Assembly (NCBI GenBank): GCA_046735055.1
Contig: JBKPSO010000034.1
Location: 1-25,246, forward strand
Reading direction: 5' to 3'
DNA: 25,246 nucleotides
Source of the DNA: DATBLE01 sp046735055
GTDB taxonomy: Bacteria; Actinomycetota; Thermoleophilia; Gaiellales; Gaiellaceae
In this document: one piece after another, positions 1 to 5,268 of the stretch
How the letters are laid out: each line of letters opens with the position of its first letter
How positions within the stretch are numbered: position 1 is the stretch's first letter
Translations under genes and position numbers: made by a program
Notes under the pieces: model-generated
Seen by the model: the letters and a program-made list of their open reading frames with translations, nothing else
Told to the model about the DNA's origin: nothing
Database searches by the model: none

Positions 1-123
1 CGCGTGGTCGGGGCAGCGCAGGCCGACCGGGGCGAACGTCACGCAGTCCGTGCAGATCGGGCGTCCGCACTCCGAGCACGAGAGACCGGTCTCACGATCG
101 GGATGGCGATAGCAGGTGGGCAC
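1..123 (-). CDS. Rhomboid-family intramembrane protease, N-terminal zinc-ribbon part (partial)
   Basis: Only the first 41 codons are in the window; the gene continues past base 1. The visible protein has Cys/His pairs in the order C-Y-R-H-P, C-S-E-C, C-T-D-C and C-P-D-H, the B-box-like zinc ribbon that precedes the rhomboid membrane domain in many actinobacterial rhomboid proteases. The serine/histidine catalytic part is not visible, so the assignment rests on this N-terminal module alone. I choose GTG at 123-121, which gives a protein opening V-P-T-C-Y-R-H-P, as family members usually do. An ATG at 150-148 in the same frame would add nine residues and overlap the comB start. The GTG lies 9 nt after a TACGCT hexamer on its strand, suiting a leaderless mRNA. 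It is divergent from comB. Confidence 0.72.
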   Translation of the reverse strand, partial: MPTCYRHPDRETGLSCSECGRPICTDCVTFAPVGLRCPDHA

Positions 124-131
124 CTCGTAGC

Positions 132-138
132 TAGCGTA
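132..138. promoter_or_regulatory. Symmetric TANNNTA, candidate bidirectional -10 element (rhomboid / comB)
   Basis: The heptamer TAGCGTA reads as TAGCGT on the plus strand and TACGCT on the minus strand, so it can serve as a -10 box both ways. The comB ATG is 11 nt downstream on the plus strand and the rhomboid GTG is 9 nt downstream on the minus strand. Neither start has a Shine-Dalgarno. No convincing -35 box is visible. The assignment is inferred from sequence only. Confidence 0.4.
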
Positions 139-148
139 CCCGTGCCCC

Positions 149-829
149 ATGCGCGTCCATGTCGCCTTCACGCCGCAGGACGAGGCGGCCGCGCCGCTTG
201 GAATCGTGGTCGACGTCCTGCGCGCGACCTCCTCGATCGCCCAGGCGTTGTCGGCCGGCTACCGGCGCGTTTTCTGTTGCGCGGAGATCGACGACGCGCG
301 CCGGCTGCGCGAGGAGACCGCCGGCTCCCTCGTCGGCGGCGAGCGAAATGCCGTCCGGATCGAGGGCTTCGACGTCGGCGCCTCGCCGCGCGAGTTTCTC
401 GAACCGAGGGCGGACACGCTGATCCTCTCGACGACGAACGGGACGCAGTCGATCCTGACCGCGGCGTCACGGTGCGACGAGGTCGTGCTCGGCTCGCTAC
501 TCAACCTCGGTGCGGTCGCAGGGCACGCACGTGAGCTCGCCGTCGACACCGCGATTTTCTGTGCAGGGTTCAAGGGGGCGTTCGCGCTCGACGACGCGTA
601 CTGCGCGGGTCGGATCGTCGCGCTGCTCGGAGCCGACCGCTCCGACGCTGCGATCGCCGCCGAGCTCGTCGCCGCGTCCTTCCCGAGCGCGCACGAGGGG
701 CTGCTCGCGCGCACGTATGGTCCGCCGGGCCTCGAGGAGGACATCCTGTTCTGCTCGCGCGAGAGCGTGCTGCCGGTCGTTCCGCGGTTCTCACGGATGC
801 TCGGTCCCGCGGCCGAGATCGTCGCGTGA
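149..829 (+). CDS. comB: ComB-like 2-phosphosulfolactate phosphatase family protein
   Basis: 226 aa, close to the usual size of the family. The N-terminus (M-R-V-H-V-A-F-T-P) leads into G-I-V-V-D-V-L-R-A-T-S-S-I, the conserved strand and loop of ComB proteins (2-ph_phosp family). The middle carries T-L-I-L-S-T-T-N-G-T and the C-terminal half D-D-A-Y-C-A-G-R. In methanogens ComB removes phosphate from 2-phosphosulfolactate during coenzyme M synthesis, with Mg2+. In bacteria without coenzyme M the true substrate is unsettled, so only the family is secure. The protein should be cytosolic, with no signal peptide. The ATG at 149 is preceded by a TANNNT hexamer at 132-137 and no ribosome-binding site. 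Its TGA overlaps the GTG of the following glutamyltransferase gene (GTGA at 826-829), suggesting coupled translation. Confidence 0.85.
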   Translation: MRVHVAFTPQDEAAAPLGIVVDVLRATSSIAQALSAGYRRVFCCAEIDDARRLREETAGSLVGGERNAVRIEGFDVGASPREFLEPRADTLILSTTNGTQSILTAASRCDEVVLGSLLNLGAVAGHARELAVDTAIFCAGFKGAFALDDAYCAGRIVALLGADRSDAAIAAELVAASFPSAHEGLLARTYGPPGLEEDILFCSRESVLPVVPRFSRMLGPAAEIVA

Positions 830-2322
830 GAGACGAAACCGAGCACAAAGGCGGCAGCGAAGCCGGTGGCCTTGGTGCGAGGCGATGTCGTGGCGCCGCA
901 GGCGCCAGCTACCGGTTCGCGTTCGGGCGGCCGCCCGCGGTGGCGTGCGAGGCGATGGTGGCGACGAGCCAGCCGCTCGCGACCCGCGCCGGCCTCCGCG
1001 CCCTCGAGCGCGGGGGGAACGCGGCCGACGCGGCCCTGGCCGCCAGCGCGGTGCTGTGCGTGACCGAGCCGATGTCGACTGGCATCGGCGGCGACTGCTT
1101 CGCGCAAGTCTGGCGCGACGGCGAGCTGGAGGGGCTGGATGCCGCCGGGCCCGCGCCGGCGGCGGCAGAGCCCGTGCCCGTGGAGGGGACCGGGCCGCGG
1201 TCGGTGACCGTGCCGGGCGTTGTCGCCGGGTGGGCGGCGTTCGCCGCACGGTACTGCCGGCTCGGCCTCGACGGGTGTCTCGCCGACGCGATCGACGCGG
1301 CCGAGGGCGGATTCGCCGTCGCGCCGCGGACGGCTGCGGCGTGGCAGCTCCTCGGCGGCCCGCTTGGCGATCCGCCCGCCGTGGGCGACGTCGTCTACCA
1401 GCCCGAGCTGGGCGTCACGCTACGGCGGATCGCGGAGGAGGGGGCGGCGGCGTTCTACTCCGGCGAGGTCGCGGAGGCGATCTGTTCGGTTTCCTGGCTG
1501 GCGGAAGCCGACCTCGCGGCCTTCGAGCCGCGCTGGGTCGAGCCGCTTCGCCTCGAGTACAAGGGCATCGAGGTCTGCGAGCTCCCTCCGCCGACACAGG
1601 GCGTCTGCGCGCTCGAGGCACTTGGCCTCCTGGAGCGCTCCTCGCCGAGCATCGCGAGCCAGATCCGCTGCGTGCAGCTCGCGCTCGAAGACGCCCTCGT
1701 GCGCGTGCGCGACGGCGCCGACGTGAGCGAGCTGATCTCGCCTGCCTACCTGGACGCACGGCGCGGCCGCGCGTCGGTGACCGAGCCCGCGGGCGGGACG
1801 GCCTACCTCTGTGCCGTCGACGGCAACCGGATGGCGGTCTCGTTCATCCAGAGCCTGTTCGACGGCTTCGGGTCGGGACTCGTCGCGCCCGGCACCGGCG
1901 TCGTCCTCCAGAACCGCGGCGCGTGCTTCGCAGTCGGCGGCGAGGTCGAGCCCGGCCGCCGGCCTTACCACACGATCATCCCGGGGATGCTGCTCCGGGA
2001 CGGCGCACTGCTCGGACCGTTCGGGGTCATGGGCGGGTTCCTCCAGGCGCAGGCGCACCTGCAGCTCGTCTCGGCGATGGTCGACGAAGGGCTCGATCCG
2101 CAGGCCGCCCTCGACCGGCCGCGCTTCCGCGTCGACGGCGAGTCGGTGCGGCTCGAGGAAGGGCTCTGGGAGCGCGAGCCAGATTTGCAGCGGCTCGGCT
2201 ACCGGACCGTGCGCGACACCGACACGTTCGGCTTCGGTGGCGGCCAGGCGATCATCGTCAGCGGCGAGGCACTGATCGGCGGCTCCGACCCGCGCAAGGA
2301 CGGCTACGCCGCGGGCTTCTAG
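826..2322 (+). CDS. Gamma-glutamyltransferase family protein
   Basis: 498 aa from the GTG at 826. N-terminal family landmarks start near residue 33 (F-G-R-P-P-A-V) and run through A-M-V-A-T-S-Q-P-L-A, E-R-G-G-N-A-A-D-A-A-L-A and E-P-M-S-T-G-I-G-G-D. The predicted autocleavage and nucleophile threonine is T325, in G-G-T-A-Y-L-C-A-V-D. The F-G-S-G-L-V-A-P-G-T-G substrate loop follows near residue 347. These are Ntn hydrolases that self-cleave into two subunits and hydrolyse or transfer gamma-glutamyl groups; the acceptor cannot be told here. There is no signal peptide, unlike periplasmic GGTs. The first 30 residues are low in complexity and unlike the family, but no other ATG, GTG, TTG or CTG occurs in frame before the conserved block. 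The gene overlaps comB by 4 bp. Its stop interlocks with the greA stop (CTAG at 2319-2322). Confidence 0.88.
   Translation: MRDETEHKGGSEAGGLGARRCRGAAGASYRFAFGRPPAVACEAMVATSQPLATRAGLRALERGGNAADAALAASAVLCVTEPMSTGIGGDCFAQVWRDGELEGLDAAGPAPAAAEPVPVEGTGPRSVTVPGVVAGWAAFAARYCRLGLDGCLADAIDAAEGGFAVAPRTAAAWQLLGGPLGDPPAVGDVVYQPELGVTLRRIAEEGAAAFYSGEVAEAICSVSWLAEADLAAFEPRWVEPLRLEYKGIEVCELPPPTQGVCALEALGLLERSSPSIASQIRCVQLALEDALVRVRDGADVSELISPAYLDARRGRASVTEPAGGTAYLCAVDGNRMAVSFIQSLFDGFGSGLVAPGTGVVLQNRGACFAVGGEVEPGRRPYHTIIPGMLLRDGALLGPFGVMGGFLQAQAHLQLVSAMVDEGLDPQAALDRPRFRVDGESVRLEEGLWEREPDLQRLGYRTVRDTDTFGFGGGQAIIVSGEALIGGSDPRKDGYAAGF
891..907. repeat. Perfect inverted repeat inside the 5' end of the GGT gene
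   Basis: Seven bases, TGGCGCC, are mirrored exactly after a GCA loop, giving a strong GC hairpin. It lies in the poorly conserved first 30 codons of the glutamyltransferase gene, 62 bp after the comB stop. It could be a terminator-like or attenuating structure. No T-run follows. Confidence 0.4.
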
Positions 2323-2768
2323 CCTGCGCGGATCTCGATGACCGTCGCCTGCCAGGTGCCGCGGGGCGCCGGGACCTCGACCGTCTGACCGGCACGCGCG
2401 CCGATGAGCGCGGCGCCGAGTGGGGAGGAGGGGGAGGTCGTGCCCTGGCCGCCGAGGCCCGAGATCTCGACCTCCAGCCGTCCGCCGTCGCCGTCCTCGA
2501 TCACGACGTGTGAGCCGACCGAGACGACGTCGGGGTCGCCGCCCTCGACGATCTCTGCGTCCTCGAGCCGGGCCCGGAGGATCGAGATCTTCCGCTCCAG
2601 CAGCCCCTGCTCGTTCTTCGCCGCGTGGTACTCGAAGTTCTCGGCGAGGTCGCCGTGCCCGCGCGCGGTGACGATCGCCTCGACGATCTCCTTGCGGCGC
2701 GGCCCCTCGAGCTCGGCGAGCTCGGCCACGAGCTGGTCCCGCTGGGCGGCGGTCAGGTGCTCTCCCAC
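2319..2768 (-). CDS. greA: Transcription elongation factor GreA
   Basis: 149 aa, near the usual 155-160. The N-terminal coiled coil (residues about 7-75) carries the tip motif G-D-L-A-E-N-F-E-Y, with the acidic pair D40 and E43 that coordinates Mg2+ in the RNA polymerase secondary channel to stimulate cleavage of backtracked RNA. The C-terminal FKBP-like domain starts near residue 80 and ends with the family-typical P-R-G-T-W-Q-A-T-V-I-E-I. The start is GTG at 2768-2766. Upstream on its strand is TAGGCT, 6 nt before the GTG, and no clear Shine-Dalgarno, so the mRNA may be leaderless. The gene is convergent with the GGT gene, sharing stop-codon bases, and divergent from imuB across 92 bp. Confidence 0.93.
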   Translation of the reverse strand: MGEHLTAAQRDQLVAELAELEGPRRKEIVEAIVTARGHGDLAENFEYHAAKNEQGLLERKISILRARLEDAEIVEGGDPDVVSVGSHVVIEDGDGGRLEVEISGLGGQGTTSPSSPLGAALIGARAGQTVEVPAPRGTWQATVIEIRAG

Positions 2769-2774
2769 GCCACG

Positions 2775-2780
2775 AGCCTA
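2775..2780 (-). promoter_or_regulatory. Candidate -10 box for greA (TAGGCT)
   Basis: TAGGCT on the minus strand lies 6 nt before the greA GTG. An identical hexamer lies 6-7 nt before the cca and HD-domain gene starts. No clear -35 box was seen. The call is inferred from the recurrence. Confidence 0.35.
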
Positions 2781-2820
2781 GCGACACGAGTCGATCGCGC
2801 GGAAAAATGTTTGTCGAAGG

Positions 2821-2858
2821 TTGACAGGGGAACACGTGTTCGTGTAGAACATACGTTC
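2821..2858 (+). promoter_or_regulatory. SOS promoter: TTGACA -35, TAGAAC -10 and two tandem LexA boxes
   Basis: A consensus -35 TTGACA (2821-2826) is followed 18 bp later by TAGAAC (2845-2850). Two palindromes of the form GAAC-RNRY-GTTC overlap this promoter: GAACACGTGTTC at 2830-2841, a perfect 12-bp palindrome in the spacer, and GAACATACGTTC at 2847-2858, over the -10 box and the start site. They match the core of the LexA/DinR box of Gram-positive bacteria and actinobacteria, and their starts are 17 bp apart. A repressor bound here should block the promoter. The imuB ATG is 2 nt after the second box, so the transcript would have almost no leader. Confidence 0.82.
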
Positions 2859-2860
2859 CC

Positions 2861-4081
2861 ATGGTCGCCTGCATCCTGATCCCCGGCTTCGAGCTTCGCG
2901 CGGCGCTCCGCGATCGGCCGCGGCTCGGGCTGCGGCCCGCGGCGCTCGCGCCGCTGCCCGGGACGGAGCCTCTGCTGGGGCCAGTCACCGCCGCGGCCGA
3001 GGCGGCGGGCGTGCGGCCCGGGATGCGCCTCGGCGAGGCGCTCGCCACCTGCCCGTCGCTCGTTCTCGTCGAGCGGGATCCCGCCGGCGTCGAGGCGACC
3101 TGGGAGGGCATCGTCCGCCGGCTCGAGGACGCCGGCTTCGCCGTCGAGCCGGTCGAGCCCGGCTGCCTCTACTTCGAGACGCGCGGCGTCGAGCGGCTCT
3201 TCGGCGGGGTCGCCCAGGCGCTGAAGCGTGCACTCCGCGCCGTCGGCGCCTCGTGGGACGCCTGCGCGGGGGCGGCCGACCGGCGGTTCGCCGCGCTCGC
3301 CGCCGCCGCGATCGCCCGGCCGGGCCAGGCGCTCGTCGTCGAGGGCTCTGGCGGTCCTGAGGGTGGTGCCGAGAAGACGCAGGAGTTCCTCGCGCCGCTG
3401 CCGCTGTCCCTGCTCCCACTCGAGCAGGACCGGCGTGAGGAGCTCGAGCGGCTAGGAGTGAAGAAGATCGGACAGCTTGCCGGGCTGCCGGGCGCTGCCG
3501 TTGCCGAACGATTGGGGCCGGACGGCCGGCACGCCTGGAGCCTGGCGAGGAACGAGGACTCGACGAAGGTCCGAGCCCGGAGGCCGGCGGCGGAGATCGC
3601 CGAGCGGCTGGAGTTCCCGGAGGCGCTCGGCAACGAGCTGACCCTCCGGCGGGCGCTCACGGCACTGCTCGACCGGATCCTCGCCCGCTCCGAGCGCGGC
3701 GGGCGAGAGATCCGCAAGGTCGCGCTCTCGGCGCGGCTCGTCGGCGGAGGCTCGTGGCGGCGCACGGTGACGCTGCGCGAGCCGAGCGCCCCATCTACAG
3801 AGGAAGGGCGGGGGTCACTGCGGGCGGCGCTGATGCCGAAGCTCGCGGAGCTCCCCGCACCCGTTCTCGCCCTCGGTCTCGAGTTGCTTTCGTTGTCGGA
3901 GTCGAACGGCCGCCAGCTCGCGCTGGTGCGACCGGAGGGGGACGAGCGCAAGAGTCGTCTCCGGGAGGGCCTGCACCAGGTGCGCGCGAGCGCGGGTGCA
4001 GGCGCAGTCGCCGGTGTTGTGGAGGTCGCGCCCTGGTCGCGGATCCCCGAGCAGCGAGCGCTTCTCGTACCGCGCGACTGA
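2861..4081 (+). CDS. imuB: ImuB-like catalytically inactive Y-family DNA polymerase
   Basis: 406 aa. The N-terminus (M-V-A-C-I-L-I-P-G-F-E-L) aligns with the first Y-family motif, where active enzymes have D-M-D-A-F; both aspartates are lost. The second acidic motif (S-I-D-E-A-F in active enzymes) is replaced by E-P-G-C-L-Y-F-E near residues 99-106. A finger/palm pattern, helix-hairpin-helix-like region (about residues 196-225) and little-finger region follow. This is the pattern of ImuB, which bridges the sliding clamp and DnaE2 in SOS mutagenesis. I saw no clear clamp-binding motif, and no imuA' gene is present. The gene sits under a LexA-type promoter, overlaps the DUF6504 frame at its stop, and has dnaE2 1.2 kb downstream, which supports the role. 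Confidence 0.85.
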   Translation: MVACILIPGFELRAALRDRPRLGLRPAALAPLPGTEPLLGPVTAAAEAAGVRPGMRLGEALATCPSLVLVERDPAGVEATWEGIVRRLEDAGFAVEPVEPGCLYFETRGVERLFGGVAQALKRALRAVGASWDACAGAADRRFAALAAAAIARPGQALVVEGSGGPEGGAEKTQEFLAPLPLSLLPLEQDRREELERLGVKKIGQLAGLPGAAVAERLGPDGRHAWSLARNEDSTKVRARRPAAEIAERLEFPEALGNELTLRRALTALLDRILARSERGGREIRKVALSARLVGGGSWRRTVTLREPSAPSTEEGRGSLRAALMPKLAELPAPVLALGLELLSLSESNGRQLALVRPEGDERKSRLREGLHQVRASAGAGAVAGVVEVAPWSRIPEQRALLVPRD

Positions 4082-4308
4082 ACCAGCCCAGGCCGGCGCT
4101 CGTCGAGGAATGCATCGACGGGTCGCCGGTCGCGGTCAACCGCCAGCCGGTCGCGGTCCTGCGCGAGGAGTGGCGCATCCTCGACCGCTGGTGGACCGAG
4201 GAGCCGGTCAGCCGCCGCTACTTCGAGGTCGTGCTGGAGAGCGGCCAGAACGTCGTCGTCTTCCGCGACGAGGAGCGCGGCGGCTGGTTCTCGCAACGGG
4301 GTGCGTGA
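4078..4308 (+). CDS. DUF6504 family protein, probable CTG start
   Basis: About 76 aa. The core, V-N-R-Q-P-V-A-V-L-R-E-E-W-R-I-L followed by D-R-W-W-T-E-E-P and a Y-F-E-V-V-L-E-S-G strand, is what I recognise as DUF6504, a small protein of unknown function commonly found beside ImuB and DnaE2 in actinobacteria. No ATG or GTG is in frame near the expected N-terminus. The nearest GTG upstream, at 3754, would give a 185-aa product overlapping imuB by over 300 bp with arginine-rich, shadow-like sequence. A CTG at 4078-4080 overlaps the imuB TGA (CTGA), the same geometry as ATGA and GTGA couplings, so I take it as the start. Co-transcription from the SOS promoter follows from the overlap. The function is likely accessory to mutagenic repair, by context only. 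Confidence 0.7.
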   Translation: MNQPRPALVEECIDGSPVAVNRQPVAVLREEWRILDRWWTEEPVSRRYFEVVLESGQNVVVFRDEERGGWFSQRGA

Positions 4309-4384
4309 AGGAGCGGGCGTGAGTGCCGAGCTGGCGGACATGGAGGTGCAGGGCCTCACCCCTGAGGAGATCGAGGTCGCGAGG

Positions 4385-5146
4385 CTAGCGTCTCCGGATG
4401 CTCTCGGCGAAGCCGGCGTCGGGACCGTGCACGTTGAGGAAGACGATACGCCCTCCGGGGTTCTGGACGCCGTGGCGGGTGCCCGGTACGGCGGCGTAGA
4501 ACGAGCCCGCGGCCGCCTGCACGACCTCGTCGCCGCGCACGAGCCCCGCCTCACCCTCGAGCACGAAGAACGTGTCGACCTGGTCGTGGTGGTGGTGCGT
4601 GCCGATTCCGGGCCACTTCGGCTCGACCTCGAGCCGGAACACGGAGATCTCCGGCAGCTCGCCGAGGATCGTGATCGCGCGGTCCTCGCGCTGGAATCTC
4701 TCCCCGCCGTCAGGAGGCGTGACGATCGCGTCGGCAGCGGGGCGGCCGCCCTCGTCGGGCGGCTCGAACGAATCGAAGGGCTCGCGTGTGCGCAGGTAGC
4801 GCGCAAACCCGCCGTCCGGGGCGTGGATGTTCAGAAAGCGCGCCTCGCCCGGGCCGTCGTTGTCGAAGCTGTGGACCACGCCGGCGGGAATGAGCACGAG
4901 CGTGCCGGCGGTCGCGACGACGGGCTCCTGCTCGGGCCCGAGCCGAACCGTGATCTGGCCGTCGAGGACGTAGAAGCCGTCGCTGTGCACGCGGTGGACG
5001 TGCGGGTCGGCGCCGCACTCGCCTTCGGCGTAGCGAAACCAGCTGAGCGTAAGCAGCTCGTGCGCGCAGAGGAGGCGCAGCTCGCGGTTCGGCTTGTCAG
5101 TGATCGGCTCGCCCTGATCGGCGCAGAGGAGAAGCGGGTCGGCCAT
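4385..5146 (-). CDS. Double-cupin domain protein (bicupin)
   Basis: 253 aa with two cupin barrels. In the first, the metal motif is D-P-H-V-H-R-V-H-S-D-G-F-Y-V-L (about residues 47-61), closed by P-A-G-V-V-H-S-F. In the second it is T-H-H-H-H-D-Q-V-D-T-F-F-V-L-E-G (about residues 180-195), closed by V-P-G-T-R-H-G-V. Both keep the His/Glu/His-type ligand pattern, so one metal per domain is likely, though the first domain has Asp where Glu is usual. Cupins of this kind are oxygenases, isomerases or sugar binders; the substrate cannot be inferred. There is no signal peptide. The ATG follows directly after the stop of a 39-codon ORF on the same strand. It lies antisense between DUF6504 and dnaE2. 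Confidence 0.85.
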   Translation of the reverse strand: MADPLLLCADQGEPITDKPNRELRLLCAHELLTLSWFRYAEGECGADPHVHRVHSDGFYVLDGQITVRLGPEQEPVVATAGTLVLIPAGVVHSFDNDGPGEARFLNIHAPDGGFARYLRTREPFDSFEPPDEGGRPAADAIVTPPDGGERFQREDRAITILGELPEISVFRLEVEPKWPGIGTHHHHDQVDTFFVLEGEAGLVRGDEVVQAAAGSFYAAVPGTRHGVQNPGGRIVFLNVHGPDAGFAESIRRR

Positions 5147-5266
5147 CTAGAGCTTCTCGAAGCCGTAGCGCGACGTCATGCCCGCCGCACCGGCCTTGAC
5201 CTCGATCGTGGCGCCGGCGATCGAGATGACCTCGCCCTCGCCGGGTGCGAGAACGACGGGCTTCAC
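5147..5266 (-). CDS. 39-aa small ORF resembling a truncated cupin N-terminus
   Basis: GTG at 5266-5264, TAG at 5149-5147, directly abutting the bicupin ATG. It reads K-P-V-V-L-A-P-G-E-G-E-V-I-S-I and continues through I-E-V-K-A-G to its C-terminal F-E-K-L. The A-P-G-E-G-E opening is typical of the first strand of cupin proteins, and the next gene begins with a similar pattern (D-Q-G-E-P-I-T). It may be a real small protein translated with the bicupin or the remnant of a tandem cupin gene cut short. Its GTG is only 2 nt from the divergent dnaE2 GTG, leaving no space for separate promoters outside coding sequence. Confidence 0.45.
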   Translation of the reverse strand: MKPVVLAPGEGEVISIAGATIEVKAGAAGMTSRYGFEKL

Positions 5267-5268
5267 CG

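Noticed and set aside
148..151. Overlapping divergent start codons (CATG) for rhomboid and comB
   Set aside because: The rhomboid N-terminus fits GTG 123 better and a shared TANNNTA then lies between the two starts; the ATG at 150 is probably not used.
2861..3111. Minus-strand ORFs across imuB and the GGT region (for example 1420-3111)
   Set aside because: Arginine- and alanine-rich translations typical of antisense frames in GC-rich genes. They lack motifs and contradict the well-supported plus-strand genes.
3989..4030. Possible LexA or other operators elsewhere in the window
   Set aside because: Scanning by eye for GAAC-N4-GTTC found only the two sites before imuB; other GAAC or GTTC stretches lack the partner half.
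4078..4081. Programmed -1 frameshift fusing ImuB and DUF6504
   Set aside because: No slippery heptamer or pseudoknot is visible at the stop, and ImuB and DUF6504 are separate proteins elsewhere. A CTG start is simpler.
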